Shown here: positions 47,338 to 60,868 of the stretch, one piece after another
Layout of the letters: every line of letters begins with the position of its first letter
Numbering within the stretch: position 1 is the first letter of the stretch
Source: Ceratorhiza oryzae-sativae
Lineage: Eukaryota; Basidiomycota; Agaricomycetes; Cantharellales; Ceratobasidiaceae
Reading direction: 5' to 3'
DNA: 64,000 nt
Assembly (NCBI GenBank): GCA_030998015.1
Contig: JARWMV010000251.1
Span: 620,001-684,000 of the forward strand
Notes under the pieces: model-generated
Database searches by the model: none
Seen by the model: only the letters and a program-made list of their open reading frames with translations
Told to the model about the DNA's origin: nothing
Program-made: the position numbers and the translations under genes

Positions 47338-47791
47338 GGCAACCGTGTTTATCGCTAGCACTCAAAAAGAGGGTTGTTGGAGAAGAAAGTGATCTACGAG
47401 AGCTTGGGGGGCGTCAGAGTCTATCTTTTAGGAAATCAAAATCTGGAGAATATGAGGGAGCAAGCAGGGCGCAATCTGGGCTGAAAGAGGCTTGGACGAT
47501 TCCCGGTGGAGAAAGGATGAGAGCTCGAAACGTTTTGAACCAGGTGAGCGCCGCAAACAAGCCACCACTCTTCCCCGATTTGGATGAGGACGTGATGGGC
47601 TATGGCCGGCCGCAACACACTTTAATTTCCGGAGGCTGAAAGCGGCAAAGATCCATGAAGGATTAATTGAGCCAATGTCTAACAATAGTACAACAATGTT
47701 TTGTGCAAACGAAAGCCTATACTCATTGGCGAGCAACATAGCCACGCTGCTGATGTGGTGTGTTGGTTCAGGCGCCGCCTCGTCGGGACGC
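47338..47791. other. Intergenic: BAH-PHD upstream and TRM8 3' region
   Basis: This lies between two minus-strand genes. Open frames here are short and unsupported. It presumably contains the BAH-PHD promoter. Confidence 0.35.
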
Positions 47792-48831
<1,040 letters not shown>

Positions 48832-48901
48832 GGTCGTCGGCGCTTCTCAGGAACAGGAAGACGGGCCTTGGCGTGGCGCTTAGCACCTAAACTCGACCAC
48901 G

Positions 48902-51900
48902 ATGCAGCAGGAAGTCCGGCTCTGCATCGTCTGCGACTCGGCGCTGGGCGCGGCGATGTTCGTCGGGCTCGCGATGCAGATCATCCAGCCCACGGTGCTG
49001 CGCCTGCAGGAGAAATACCCGGGCTGCAAGCTCAGTGTCGGAATGGTCACCTACACCACATCCACCATTCGGCCTGCCATCATCGCCCGGCGCGCGTTTT
49101 GCAACCCCACCACTCTCTTCCCGCTCTTCAGGGCTGCGCCACATCAGCTCGGCATCGGCACCACCGGACTCGGAGGTCCCAGCGGAATGGCCATGCTTGA
49201 GGGGCTGGTTGCGGCAGTAGAGGTGAGCGCTTGATTTTAGCGCGCTACGCCATTCGTGTTTAATTACGACGAGCCAGATGTGCGACGATATTCTCGAGTC
49301 ACCTGCTAGGAATCTACGCACGAGGCATCCGAACGTCGCGCAACACCCAGCACGTCTCCCACCTGTCTTCTACATCTTATTGATCGGAAACTCGAAGGTC
49401 GATCAGGCTCGTCGACCGCTCTACAACCGATCTGGTACGTTGGATGATGTTACTTGGGAAAGTTTGCCAGAAGAGCTCTCAAAGGTGTGTTTGCTATTGG
49501 TGGTGTGTATACATTTGACTCAACATCTTGCAGCGAAACATCCATCTCTCCCTATGTATCTCAACTCCGAAAGACGCCAAAGACCAGCCTGTTCTCGCCC
49601 TTCACAACAAGGCAGGTATTCTGCTCTTTATGCCATTTCATCACTCACCGTCCCACAGCTCTGGCCCGAGCCTGATCCGGTTTGGTTCCACAAGCCGAAG
49701 GGTTACATCGTCATCTTGTCCGGAACTCATATGCCCGGTGCACCCACCGCCAACCCCTCCAAACGCCCACCCGAGCAACCTGCGTCAACAGGTACACCCA
49801 AGCGCGTCAAACACGATTCCCCCAAACCCGCTTCCAGGCCTGTTCCTGGTCGGATCGACATCCCTCCTCCGAGCTTTCCGACGGCGCAAGTGCTACCCCA
49901 AGCCCAGCCTCAACCTCAAGCTCCTGCTCAGCCCACACCTACACCTGTTCCTGCTCCAGCCCCAGCCCCAGATCCTGCACCAGCGCCCCCCGTCACTGCC
50001 CCACCGCCAGCTCCCTCCATTCCCGCCCCACCCCCACCTATGATTCCAACAGCTTCATCTCAGCCTCATACTTCCCCACCCCCTCCCACTAATCCCACGA
50101 TTCCAGCATCGGCCCAACAAAATCCGCCCCACCCGGGGCAGCCGAACGTCCCCCTACCTGGTCAGGCCAATCCCCAGGTGCTCCATCTCTATCGCCAGAT
50201 CCATATGGCACTCCGCACACCCAACACGCCCCAGGAATCTCGAAACAAGCTGACGGCTAGCGGTTTTCGCATAGACGCAAGCGGTCAGTTGATTGGTGGA
50301 GCTGGAATAGTTTTCGATGCTAGAGGCGAGCCAGGTATAGGCGCAACCATGCCACCTAGAATGCATGCGATGGCGTTTGAACGGGCACGGCTTATGGCTA
50401 CCCAGGGTGCTGGGGTGGCCGGAGCGAATCCTGCAGCTCTCGCTCAACGGGCTATGGCAATCCAGGCGATGAAGCAGCAAGAACTCCTACAGCAGAGAGC
50501 CGCACAAGGGCAGGCTCAAGCTCAGGCGGGGCCTTCTCAGCCGCAGGTGCAAGTACAGCCTGGACAATTACAACCAACACAACCTGCACAGAACTCTCCT
50601 CCTAAAAGCAATGCCTCTCCGTCCCTCGTTAATCGCTCGCCCAGTCACACCCATTCTCAGCCCCATCCCATCCAAGGAGCCCTTCCGCCACAACCGCCAC
50701 AACCGATTGCTGGGACCCCCAAGCGAAGCGATATGGGAACCCCTCAGCATATTGGTATGACTCCTCAAGCCCAGAGCATAGGTACCCCTCAACACATCGC
50801 AACTCCTCATAGCCAACCGGCCCAGACCCCACAAACATACGCCGCCCCAACCCCCCAGGCTCACCTCGCAAACACTCCCCAAGGACCCGTTGCCCCCACC
50901 CCTCAGCAGGTCGTCTCAACGCCACAGCAGCCACAGTCCCATGGAACTCCTCAGCATATCGCTGGCACGCCCCAGCTATCCCATGCTACCCCCCAAACCT
51001 CGGCCACGCAGCAGTCGCCACAGAGTACGAACATGGGCTCGCAGCAGAATCCAAACATCGGAGGACAGGCAGACTTGAAGCCAAATCCCAACCCGACCAT
51101 ATCACAAAACCAAAATGTGAGCTCCGTCCAGGGATACCCCCAAATCCGAGCGCGCCGGCTCCGAATCCGGTTACGACACAAACATGGAAAGGTCAGATTG
51201 TGTACTTGCTTCGACAGCGGGACGATCAGGCACCTGCACGTTTGCACTTCCATGCTATTGCCGCTGGTGCACCCAATAATGCTATGTGAGTGCTGTTTGC
51301 CGCCGCTGCCACCTAGTTTTGTGTTGAGGCCCGACATAGCGAGACGAACAAATGGCCGTCGCGTTTGACGGCGACTAGTGGGTTCAAGGCACTGAGTAGA
51401 CCCGCGGCGCTACAGCTTTATTCGACACCATGGCCGTTTGGGCAAATCATCATCGATCCGGCGCACACGGCGACGGACCAGCAAAAGCATGCGGTCTTCC
51501 ATAAAGTTATTACGGCCGGCTATGTGAGCTTTGATTCCCTTCTGTTGTCTCTGAGCGCGTCTAAACCATGCTTGATTCGTAGAGTATATTCTACGAGTTC
51601 CCCCAAGACCCGATGAATCCGCTTCCCGCAAACGCTCCGCCTGGCTCGGCTCGCGGTTTGCTGTTTTTCAGTACCCCAGGTGCTCAGGCCCGAATCCTGT
51701 TCAAGGTGTTTTTGAATCATCTATGCCCTGCCGCGTTGTGCCGAGGTGGACAGTCTGCTGGTCCTGGTTTGATGGGAAACAACGCAAACCCGGCTGCGAC
51801 TCCTAGCACCGCCAACGGTGGAGCAGGCGCTGCCGCCGTTCCAGGAGCCGGCGCTGGTCTTCCAGCGGGACTACCAGGTGCAGCCGCTGGAATTACACCT

Positions 51901-52673
51901 ATGCCACCAGCCACAGCTGCAACACTGCCTGGTTCAGGAGTCGGATTGCCAGGAGCTGGGCTAGTAGGTATGCCAAACGGGGCGAGCAGCATAATGGGTA
52001 TCCAACCTTCAAATCCCGTTCCTGGGACTGGTTTACATGGCGTCATCCCCGGGTCGGGTACCATTCCTGGCGCCGGGGGTCGACCAAACCCAGCACCAAC
52101 CCCACCAAACATCAATGCCAACGGGAACCCGAACCCTGCGATGGGCATCAATCCTGCGATGATACCAGGCTGAATGCAAGCGGAATTCCGGGACTTGGTT
52201 CGGGTGCACTGTCAGGGCTCGGTAATGGTAGCATTCCAAGCTTAGGAGGACCTGGGATCAACCCGGGCAACGTTCCAGGCCTTTCTCAAGGTAATATACC
52301 GGGTCTAACTCCGGGCAATTTTCAAGGACTGGGGGGAGGGAACGTTCCGGGACTCGGTCCTGCTGGTCTAAACATGGCGCGGAACCCACAACAAAACGCG
52401 CTGTACCAAATGGCACTTGCTCGAATAGGTTTCACGCCAGCACAGTTTGCAAGTGCGACGCCACAGCAAAAGCAGCAGATCATGGAGCAAATCCAACGAC
52501 TCTTGATGCAAGCGAACCACCAGCGGCAGCAACAGCAACGGACAGCGGCAGTCGCGAGCGGAATGGGTTTGGCGGGTATGAGTCCCCGACCAGGCTTGGC
52601 TCCTGGACAACCTGGATTCGAGCAGTTGCAGGCGTACATGAGGCAGCAGCATCAGCGGCAAGGCGGACAATAG
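48902..52673 (+). CDS. MED25: Mediator subunit 25-like protein (VWA domain plus ACID-like domain)
   Basis: Mediator subunit that contacts transcription activators. The ATG at 48902 starts MQQEVRLCIVCDSALGAAMF; the VWA domain runs through YPGCKLSVGMVTYTTSTIRP, GGPSGMAMLEGLVAAVE, MCDDILESPARNLR, FYILLIGNSKVDQ and RNIHLSLCISTPKDAKDQP. A very long Pro/Gln-rich linker has repeated TPQ/GTPQHI units. The ACID-like part is TWKGQIVYLLRQRDDQAPAR, LHFHAIAAG, then NKWPSRLTATSGFKAL, PFGQIIIDPAHTATDQQ, VFHKVITAGY, and GLLFFSTPGAQARILFKVFL. The C-terminus has Gly/Pro repeats (IPGLxPGN type) and a Gln-rich helix, stop 52671-52673. A one-base loss is likely near 52172, where the repeats change frame. Confidence 0.85.
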
Positions 52674-53124
52674 TTGTTATGTAGGATTGGATGTTTGTCA
52701 TGTTTTGCTTTCGTATTATATTGGGATGATGTATGCTAGGATGTGTGTTGTACATACAGCAGGTTAATTGAAGTTTTCCTTTTGATTGTGAAGAATGTTG
52801 GTACGGCTGATAGACACGCAGAGAAAGGAACAGGTCTATGAAGTGATTACCCCGTCTCAGGAAGGGCGGATTTGAAAAATCTGGCATATTCCTGTTCATC
52901 ATCAAGTTTGGATCAACTTCTTGGACGATCTGAGATAGACTTTGTGGCAAGCAATTAGGTATCCATAGAATTGCAATGGTTCATGAGAATGTAATTTATC
53001 GCTCAACGGGGGGAACAAGAACATCCGAGATAGAGACATGCACACAACTATGGTGTGGAATTTACACCAGGCACCGGGAAACAGTCTCAGAATTCGGGAC
53101 CAAGTGCATTATGCTCCCGCCGTC
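52674..53124. other. Intergenic: MED25 3' region before U2 copy 5
   Basis: About 450 bp, AT-rich at the left, without a supported gene. Confidence 0.35.
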
Positions 53125-53136
53125 TAGGGTTAGGCC
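53125..53136 (-). terminator. U2 copy 5 conserved 3' element
   Basis: On the minus strand GGCCTAACCCTA begins 217 nt after the RNA 5' end, preceded by GTCGACTG. Same as copies 3 and 4. Confidence 0.6.
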
Positions 53137-53166
53137 CAGTCGACTTTCAAAAAAAGGAAAAGAAAA

Positions 53167-53353
53167 ATCCCGCGACAACGCAAGCCAGTACTGTAGCGGC
53201 AAGGTCATCTCGCCAACGCTCGTGCAAGCAGAGGAGCGTCGACCCGGGCGGCAAAAATTGAATAATCGATATAGCTGGCGGTGCCAGCGTTTAGTCGATT
53301 AAGACTAAAAGAACAGATACTACACTTGATCTAAGCCAAAAGGCCAGAGTGGT
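53167..53353 (-). ncRNA. U2 spliceosomal snRNA, copy 5
   Basis: Minus-strand copy whose body matches copy 4 base for base as far as I can read: GTAGTA branch-site recognition, stem IIb, Sm site, stem III and the CAGTAC stem-loop IV. It is the second minus-strand copy. Its position between MED25 and RRP41 fits the pattern of U2 genes placed in gaps between protein genes. Confidence 0.92.
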
Positions 53354-53382
53354 GGGGAACAGGGGTAGCGAGCAACAGGGTT

Positions 53383-53455
53383 TATATAGACGATACGACT
53401 GGTCCGTGCGCTACTGGTGGGGATCAGAAGCGACTCTGTCCCTGGTGGTCCGTGC
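53383..53455 (-). promoter_or_regulatory. U2 copy 5 promoter: distal and proximal elements with TATA
   Basis: On the minus strand: distal GCACGGACC (53447-53455), proximal GCACGGACC (53401-53409), TATATA starting at 53388. The proximal element is 56 nt and the TATA 35 nt upstream of the RNA start; the distal copy is 46 nt further out. Both elements are preceded by AGC (AGCGCACGGACCA). Confidence 0.78.
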
Positions 53456-53747
53456 GCTAGCCAACTCAAGTCTGAGGGTTTGTGGCTGGCTGGAACCACG
53501 AGGTGTTGTAACGCATAGAGCTGATCAACAAGGCCATCCGTAGCCTTTCGAACATCTGATGGAGAACTTGAAAAATAACAAGTTCGAGAAAAAAAATTAT
53601 GGTGTATTAAGTGGATGTAGTTCCACAATGCTTACCAGGCATCTCCTGCATGTACGGTTATGTCGTCATGGTTTGGAATGGGGTGATTGGATCCCAGTCC
53701 CAGAATATGAGAACGATTGTGTTAACTCGTGTAAAATGGATTTTGTC

Positions 53748-54644
53748 TCATGGATCATACATTTCGGTGTCACCCAGGGTACCCTTTCCCTCTCCTTGCC
53801 CAATCGCACCAACCACCATACTTTGTACAAGCTTCCCGGTATGCTCACGTACGGCCGCGCGCATCTGCTCGTGTAATACATCTCCCGCCTGGATGGCCAG
53901 CTTGAATATCTGTTCGAATCTCTCGATATGTAGCCGTGTTTCCATTGTCACGAGTGTTACTCGACTTGAGCGGGGCAGAACGGCTAGGGTAAGGTTGGGT
54001 AGGTCTGATTCTTCAGTATTTGTGAGGTCGAGCAGTGGGGTGGTATCGATGCATGCGGCAGTACATGCACAAACATAGTCGGTGAGAGCGATTCCAGCGT
54101 CAATCAAGGCCAGAGTCGCCGCGTTGATTGCTGCTTGAAGGACACCTCCGTCTTGCTGGAGGACTTGGATAAAAATATCGATCTCTGACCGTGGATAGAG
54201 CGAAACTTGGATTACTGGTTCGAAGGTAGCACGAATGGAAGCAGCAAACTCTAGGTTACGTCTACCAAATTATTGAGCGTCAGGATGTGGACAGGTTGCT
54301 GCGAAGCCAACTCACTTGTCTCCTCGTCCACGTCTCCTTCGATCATTGCTGCTAAACGGAGCTTCGGCAACGTCTACGCTGATCAACGCTTTATCATGCA
54401 TCGCTTGGGACCTGTTTCGTGCTTCACGCGGCCCGAATACCGAGACGTTGACAGTTGTCAAACCATGCGATACGGTAGCTGAGCCATCCGCAGAAGGATG
54501 TGGGGAGTGCTCGATAACAAACGACCGCAACTCTTTAGCCTTGCGTCCATCTGCACGGTATCCGCCATCATTAAGAATTTCTGCACGAGACTAAGGATGA
54601 GATTGGTGTAAGTCAGGCGAGCAGGTCAAACTCGGGCTGACCAT
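53748..54644 (-). CDS. SKI6: Exosome complex subunit RRP41 (RNase PH family)
   Basis: Ring subunit of the RNA exosome, which degrades and trims RNA 3' ends. Coding starts at ATG 54644, and that exon supplies only the ATG: an intron (GTCAGC...CTTAG) follows at once and joins M to SRAEILNDGGYRADGRKAK. RNase PH marks follow: SFVIEHSPHPSADGSATVSH, TVNVSVFGPREARNRSQAMH, then EFAASIRATFEPVIQVSLY, SEIDIFIQVLQQDGGVLQAA, INAATLALIDAGIALTDYVC and DTTPLLDLTNTEESDLPNL. The C-terminus (GEGKGTLGDTEMYDP) stops at 53748. The eukaryotic subunit is normally catalytically inactive. Confidence 0.93.
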
Positions 54645-55272
54645 CTGTTTCCTGGTAGCGGCGCTGGCTCTACCAAACGAAGCCGTTCTGTGTTACACCA
54701 TGATGACGACATCATTTATTAGGTTTCAGGACTTACAATCCCAATACAAGGGTGCCCTCCGAATCCCCGGCGACAAATCACAAACGCCCGGTGTGATCGT
54801 GGTTGGTGTCAAGACCTGTCGAGGATAAAATTCGTATGAATGTATCACGTGCCGAGCAGCATATTCGCCTGTCAACTAAATGTCAACGACATTTTTACAC
54901 TTTCAGTTCTGTCTAGCTTTGTGATCAGTGGTGCGAATTGTTTCATGGTTGCTGAATGATCCGCATGCATCGTCCAGTTGCAGGTTCGTTATCACTAGAC
55001 ACTATTAACATTTTTGAGCCGTCTTCCCTGCCGAATGGCGCATCGACGCAGGGTTGAGACCAATACCTTGCCACTCGATGCCATGTACCTTGCGTTTATT
55101 GAAATAAGATTCTACAGACAACATGCGTAATTTTGGCATGAATCCACAGAACCAGACGAACTATTCAAACAGTAACAAGATTTTGCCGATGACACTTCTA
55201 GTTAGAGTTGTATAAGAAGGCACCAGATGAAGCACTTTGTATCATCGTCATCCACCCCATTCACTTGTAGGC
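54645..55272. promoter_or_regulatory. Divergent intergenic region, RRP41 / carboxylesterase, with TATA box
   Basis: A 628 bp gap between divergent starts. TATAAG at 55211-55216 lies 62 nt before the esterase ATG and is a plausible core promoter. No coding frame is supported. Confidence 0.4.
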
Positions 55273-57027
55273 ATGTTCCTCACACACATCGCAGCGCATG
55301 CACTCGCTATTTCGGCCCTTGCAAAGGCCTCGGAAGGCCAAAATTCTGTAGCCTGTGATCCCCTTCAGACAATGTGCAACCCGCTCGTTGTGTCTACTAC
55401 ATCTGGTTCACTCTCTGGTACATACAAGGCGACCGGTGTTCGTGCCTTTCTAGGGGTCCCGTATGGTGCAGCGCCTGTCGGAGACTTGCGATTCAAAGCA
55501 CCAGTTTCCTACAGTCCCAATACGACTGAACCACGCGACGCGACTCGTTTTGGCGCTACGTGTCCTGGAGAATACTATCCTGCTCCGACCATCTATACCG
55601 AACTGCCCTTTTTGCCGTTCACAGCCCAGGATGAGGATTGCTTGAACTTAAATGTGTGGACCCCAAGCCCGGGTCGAACACAAGGTAACAACCAGAAGCT
55701 ACCTGTGATGGTTTTTATACCTGGGGGTGAGCATATTACACCCTGCGCTGGCCGAAAGCTAACGGCCAAATTCGAGGTTACTTTACTCAAGGTGGTTCAG
55801 CCATCGAGGCCACTGACGCAACCAACTTGGTGGCTAACAACGATGCGAGTATATCTTCTTTATCTCTCGTATGCGTCTAATAAATGCGAATGAATAAAAA
55901 TCAACCAGGTGATTGTTGTTACCATGAACTACCGCCTCTCGATCTTTGGCTTCCCCAACCACGGTCCTGCCCGGAATGCCGGCCTGCTCGACCAACGTCT
56001 CGCACTCGAATGGGTTCGAAACAACATCGCCCAGTTTGGTGGCGATGCCTCGCGCATCACTCTAGTCGGTCAAAGTGCAGGTGGTATCTCTGCCGATGCG
56101 CATATGTTTGCTCAGTGGCCCACGCTAAACTCGAGCACCAGCTACAATCCATCCAACTGGAGCCTTCACGACGCTAGCCCGATTGCCAATGGATTAATTA
56201 TACTGAGCGGAGGAGTTTTTCTTGACATATTCTCGGACGACACGAAACAAGAACAGTTTGGTCAGGTTGCAGCCGCCGTTGGATGCACTGACCCCAACTC
56301 GACGGACGAATGTATGCGGGGTATTCCAGCTCGGGTTCTTATGAACGAGATCGTTGCAAATGGGTCAACTCGGGGCTGGTCGTTTGCACCGATCCCAGAC
56401 GAACAGATTATCTTCTCAAACTATACCGAGAAGGTATTGAAAGGACAGATGGTCAAAGTTCCCACCATCGTTTCAACGCTAGAGAACGAAGCCACTGGAC
56501 TCATTTCGTTTGATCCAATGGGGGTCAACCAGACGCTTGCGGATGAGTGGCTTGTTGGAAGGTTTATCTGCCCCAGTTCCATAAATGCAAGGTCGGTGTA
56601 TGCCGTTCGTTTTCGCATCGAAACTCACACCGTGATTAGACTTCGATCCCAGGTCGGCGTTCCAACCTATCGTGTCCGTTACTCGGGAAACTTTACGAAC
56701 ATTTCTCCCTATCCATTCCTGGGAACATATCATGGCGCAGAGCTTCCTATGCTCTTTGGTTCAGCCGCGCCATTCTTTGGCGGGCGCCCGGCCACGCATA
56801 GGCAAAAGGCCTTGATGTCCCAAATGCAGTCGTATTTGGTCGCATTCATGAAAGATCCTAGGGACGGGCTGAAGAACATGGGGTGGCCTTTGTATAGGGG
56901 CGAGGATACAAGGGATATGGTTGTACTCGGGTATGAAGAGGACTCGGAGAAGTCCAAGAAACTTGGGACTGTTGTGTCTTCGGAAGTAAAGGTCGATATG
57001 AGTATGTACTATGACGCTGTTTGTTGA
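55273..57027 (+). CDS. Secreted type-B carboxylesterase/lipase
   Basis: Alpha/beta-hydrolase of the cholinesterase-carboxylesterase family. The start is ATG 55273 (MFLTHIAAHALAISALAKAS), a signal peptide; the longer frame upstream has no ATG. Seen: SGSLSGTYKATGVRAFLGVP, PVGDLRFKAP, the type-B signature DEDCLNLNVWTP, VMVFIPGGGYFTQGGSAI (the oxyanion loop, completed after removing an intron), MNYRLSIFGFPN, GLLDQRLALEWVRNNIAQFG, GDASRITLVGQSAGG (nucleophile Ser) and YHGAELPMLFG (catalytic His). The nucleophile elbow is GQSAG rather than the common GESAG. Two introns near 55727-55790 and 55845-55905. It ends MSMYYDAVC. Confidence 0.9.
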
Positions 57028-57218
57028 ACTCGATAGATATGTACCCGCGATCCACGTGTTAATTTACCTAGAGCTTATGTAAACGTTTAACCTAATAGAG
57101 CTAGATTACTACAAGTGCGCGATTTGTTTGTGTTGACTTAGGCGCCTCAAGCAGGACTGATTTGTTACGTCATCCAGAGTCCCGTTCCCAAATCAAACGA
57201 GCACCTCCCGTGCCAGAC

Positions 57219-58532
57219 ATGATCCTTCTTGAAGTAAGTCGATAATCGGTTCAAATATCTCTCATCACAAAACAATTTCTCCACAGTCTCACAACGTTAT
57301 CCTCCAAAATACCCTCACCGAGAAATTCGCCAAGTACGTACTTCAACCCTTCTCCAGTTTCACGCGTCCTTGCTTGTCCTGACATTGTGAGCTCCCAAAT
57401 CCAACAGGCCAGGAGGAATAGATGTTAGCTTTGTAGATTATGATGGTGTTCGATTCCGAATCTCGACGCCCGAGAAGAAGACCGGGCTACTGGTGTCGAT
57501 GAGTATCCGGTGCTGGGAGGAGCTCGTGCAATATGGTGCCAACGACGTGTTGACGCGCGAGTATGGAAGCTATATCACCGAGCCTGAACAGGGCTACAAT
57601 TTCTCGTTGGCTTTCGATTTGGAGGCTGTTCCTCCGGCTGGAGGTACGTTCCATTCATCCCATCAAAGTCCCACGACGCGTCGATTCTAACGAGTGGCTC
57701 AAACAGAGGAACGAGAGAACCTCATCAAGTCCGTCGCTCTCCTCAAGCGAAACGCACTTGCCGCGCCGTTTGAAGCAGCTTTCGCGACCCAAAAGCAACT
57801 CGAAGCGGCCGGACTGCCGACCGACGGCTCGGCACCTCCGACCGGCGACTTGATGTCGATTCACTACCGGGATCGAGAGGCGATCTACGTTCGAGCTGGG
57901 CACGATCGTGTCACAGTCGTGTTTTCGACCGAGTTTCAGGACGAGACGGATAAAGTGGTTGGGAGAGTGTTTTTGCAGGTGCGTGGTTTGGAGGTTCTAG
58001 AGGACGGGCTTTGATTTTGGACTTGGAATGTTAGGAATTCGTGGATGCTCGCCGTCAACCGTCGATTCAAAACGCGCCGCAGGTGCTGTACAACAACCGA
58101 GAGCCGCCACTTGAGATTCGCGGTGTAGCAGGATTGAATGTGAGCGACGATGTCGGTTATGTGACGTTTGGTACGTTATCTATCTGTTCACTTGTCTTGC
58201 CGTATGTCAACTAACTATCGTGCCGAAATTGAATCAACTAGTTATCTTCCCACGACACTTTGCGAATCCTCTGGTAGCCGCAAATACGATCTCACACATC
58301 CAGCTGTTCCGAGATTACTTGCATTACCACATCAAGTGTTCGAAGGCGTATATGCACAGTCGAATGCGTCATCGTGTGACTGAGTTCCTCAAGGTCCTCA
58401 ACCGCGCAAAGATGGAATCTGGGGGCGAGAAGGAACGCAAGACTGTGACGTGCGTGTATATTTATCTGATATCCCGGATTTATGGCGCTCATCTACCCAC
58501 TTGGCAGGGGCCGAACGTTCACATCTCGATAA
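57219..58532 (+). CDS. ARC35: Arp2/3 complex subunit 2 (p34)
   Basis: Core subunit of the actin-branching Arp2/3 complex. The ATG at 57219 gives MILLE, then [55 protein letters not shown], and [20 protein letters not shown]. Then [79 protein letters not shown], the family signature [20 protein letters not shown], and LKVLNRAK. After the last intron (GTGCGT...GGCAG) it closes KTVTGRTFTSR with the stop at 58530-58532. Seven or so exons. Confidence 0.94.
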
Positions 58533-58826
58533 ACCAGGGCGCAACGGATGTGTATAGTAGCCTAGATCAAATGATCAATTTAACAAAGATGATTAAGAGA
58601 TGCCGAGTTCGTGTGCGATAAGATGTCAGTGCGAGGAGTTCCCAGCCTGCGACTAGCTTGATCATAGTCGCGCGTCGCGGGTGAGACCGGCGCCATTAGC
58701 GTGAGAACGTAAGCAGAGTCCCTTGGATTTGGAAATCTTTGAATTTCGAGCAGCCCCGATGAAAGATTTCTGTCGCTCGTCCCCAACTCCCCAACCACCA
58801 CCACTCCGTCTTTTCTCCCCTCTACA

Positions 58827-60868
58827 ATGGCTTCTGCTCTTCGCACCGCTGTGCGGCTTCAGGTGTGCTCGTTGTCGACTGACTATGGTGTGGTTACTGA
58901 CGCCGCCGTCAGGCTCGCCAGACCCAGGCGTTCTCCCGTGGTGTGCCGTTTGCGGCTCGCGCCTACGCGACCTCCAAGCCCCAGACACTCAAGGAGCGCT
59001 TCGCCGAGCTTATCCCCGGCGAGATTGAGAATGTGAGCATCGTGCCAGACTTGGATGCACGACGCCAACTGCTAAGTAGGTCAAAGCCATCCGCGCCGAA
59101 CACGGAAAGAAGGCGTTTGGGCAGGTCGTTGTCGACCAACTCTACGGGTGAGTTGTGCGTGTACTTTTGGGTGTTTTTTTTTTTTGCTGAAGTGTCTGCA
59201 GCGGCATGCGAGGTCTGCCTGCACTGATCTGGGATGGTATGTCCCGCTTTACCACCGGTCAGCCGGATGTCACCCATGTTCCTCCTAGGCTCCGTCCTCG
59301 ACGCTGAGGAAGGCATCCGTTTCCGCGGCAAGACCATCCCCGAATGCCAGGCCGAACTCCCCAAAGCTCCAGGCGGATCCGAGCCCCTCCCAGAAGGCCT
59401 CTTTTGGCTCTTGCTCACCGGTGAAGTCCCGAGCCAAGAACAAGTCAAGGCTCTCTCCGCCGAATGGGCTGCACGCGCCGCCCTGCCGAAATTTGTTGAA
59501 GAGCTGATCGACAAATGCCCCAACACTCTCCATCCCATGACGCAATTCTCTATCGCAGTCAACGCGGTAAGCGCGAAAACTTATTTGTAGATCAGGGTCC
59601 AAGGAAGATTAATTAGGTTCACTTTGCCTAGCTCAACCACGATTCGGCATTTGCTAAGGCTTATCAAAATGGAATTTCGAAGAAGGATTATTGGGGGCCG
59701 ACGTTTGAGGATTCCATGGATCTGTGAGTTGGGCTGTTTGGTGGGGCTCAGCGGATATTGACCTGTTGATCAATAGGATTGCCAAGCTCCCGAACATTGC
59801 TGGTCGCATCTATCGCAACGTCTTTGGTGACGGCAAAGTGCCTCCCATCGACCCTGAAAAGGACTACTCGCACAACTTGGCTACTCTTCTTGGCTTTGGC
59901 GACAACGAGGGCTTTGTCGAGCTTATGCGTCTCTACATCACCATTCACTCGTTCGTATCCGACCTCTGAGATACCGGGCCGTTGACTGACAAGTCACTGT
60001 GCAGTGACCACGAGGGTGGAAATGTTTCTGCTCACACTGGCAAGCTAGTTGGCTCTGCCCTGTCCGACCCTTTCTTGGCGTTTGGGGCTTCGTTGAACGG
60101 CCTCGCTGGTCCTCTTCACGGGTATGTCTATCCCATTTAATTCTCACGCCAAAAATAAGCGCTAGTATTAAAATTTACTGTTTAGACTGGCCAACCAGGA
60201 GGTCTTGATTTGGTTGATGCGCATGCGCTCCAAGGTTGGAGAGGGCGCTACTGACGAACAGATCAAGGAATACATCTGGAGTACTCTTAAGGGCGGGCAG
60301 GTGGTTCCTGGATATGGACATGCCGTGTTGCGCAAGACTGTGAGTATTTCCCCAATAGGTATTCATTTAAAAACGTATCTTTGTCCATACAAATATATTC
60401 GCTTCTATGTACTCCCACATCTGACATCTCTGTGGGCATTGCGGCACTAAACTGACGGATTATTGGTAACAGGACCCTCGCTACATGGCCCAACGAGAGT
60501 TTGCGCAAAAGCACCTGCCCAACGACCCTCTCTTCAAGCTCGTTGGTCAGGTATACAACATTGCACCCGGTATCCTGCTCGAGGCTGGAAAGGCCAAGAA
60601 CCCGTGGCCCAATGTTGATGCTCACTCTGGTGTCCTACTCACTCACTACGGGTGGGTTTAATTCATCTCTCATTCAACTTCAAGCGGCTGACTCCCTTTA
60701 CGCAATAGACTTAAGGAGATGCAATTCTACACTGTCTTGTTCGGCGTGTCCCGTGCATTTGGTGTTGTTGCGCAGCTCATCTGGGATCGTGCGCTGGGAG
60801 CGCCGCTTGAGCGCCCCAAGTCATACTCGAGCGAGGTGATCAAGAAGATGTTTGCCAACCGCTCATAA
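58827..60868 (+). CDS. CIT1: Citrate synthase, mitochondrial
   Basis: Condenses acetyl-CoA and oxaloacetate, entering the TCA cycle. The ATG at 58827 gives [12 protein letters not shown] and, after an intron, [20 protein letters not shown], an Arg-rich mitochondrial presequence. Then [107 protein letters not shown], the active-site [30 protein letters not shown] (catalytic His and Asp), [20 protein letters not shown] and [17 protein letters not shown]. It ends FANRS, stop 60866-60868. About nine introns. Confidence 0.96.

Noticed and set aside
51717..52151. 144-residue minus-strand ORF rich in Pro/Gly
   Set aside because: It is the antisense shadow of the Gly/Pro repeats of MED25.
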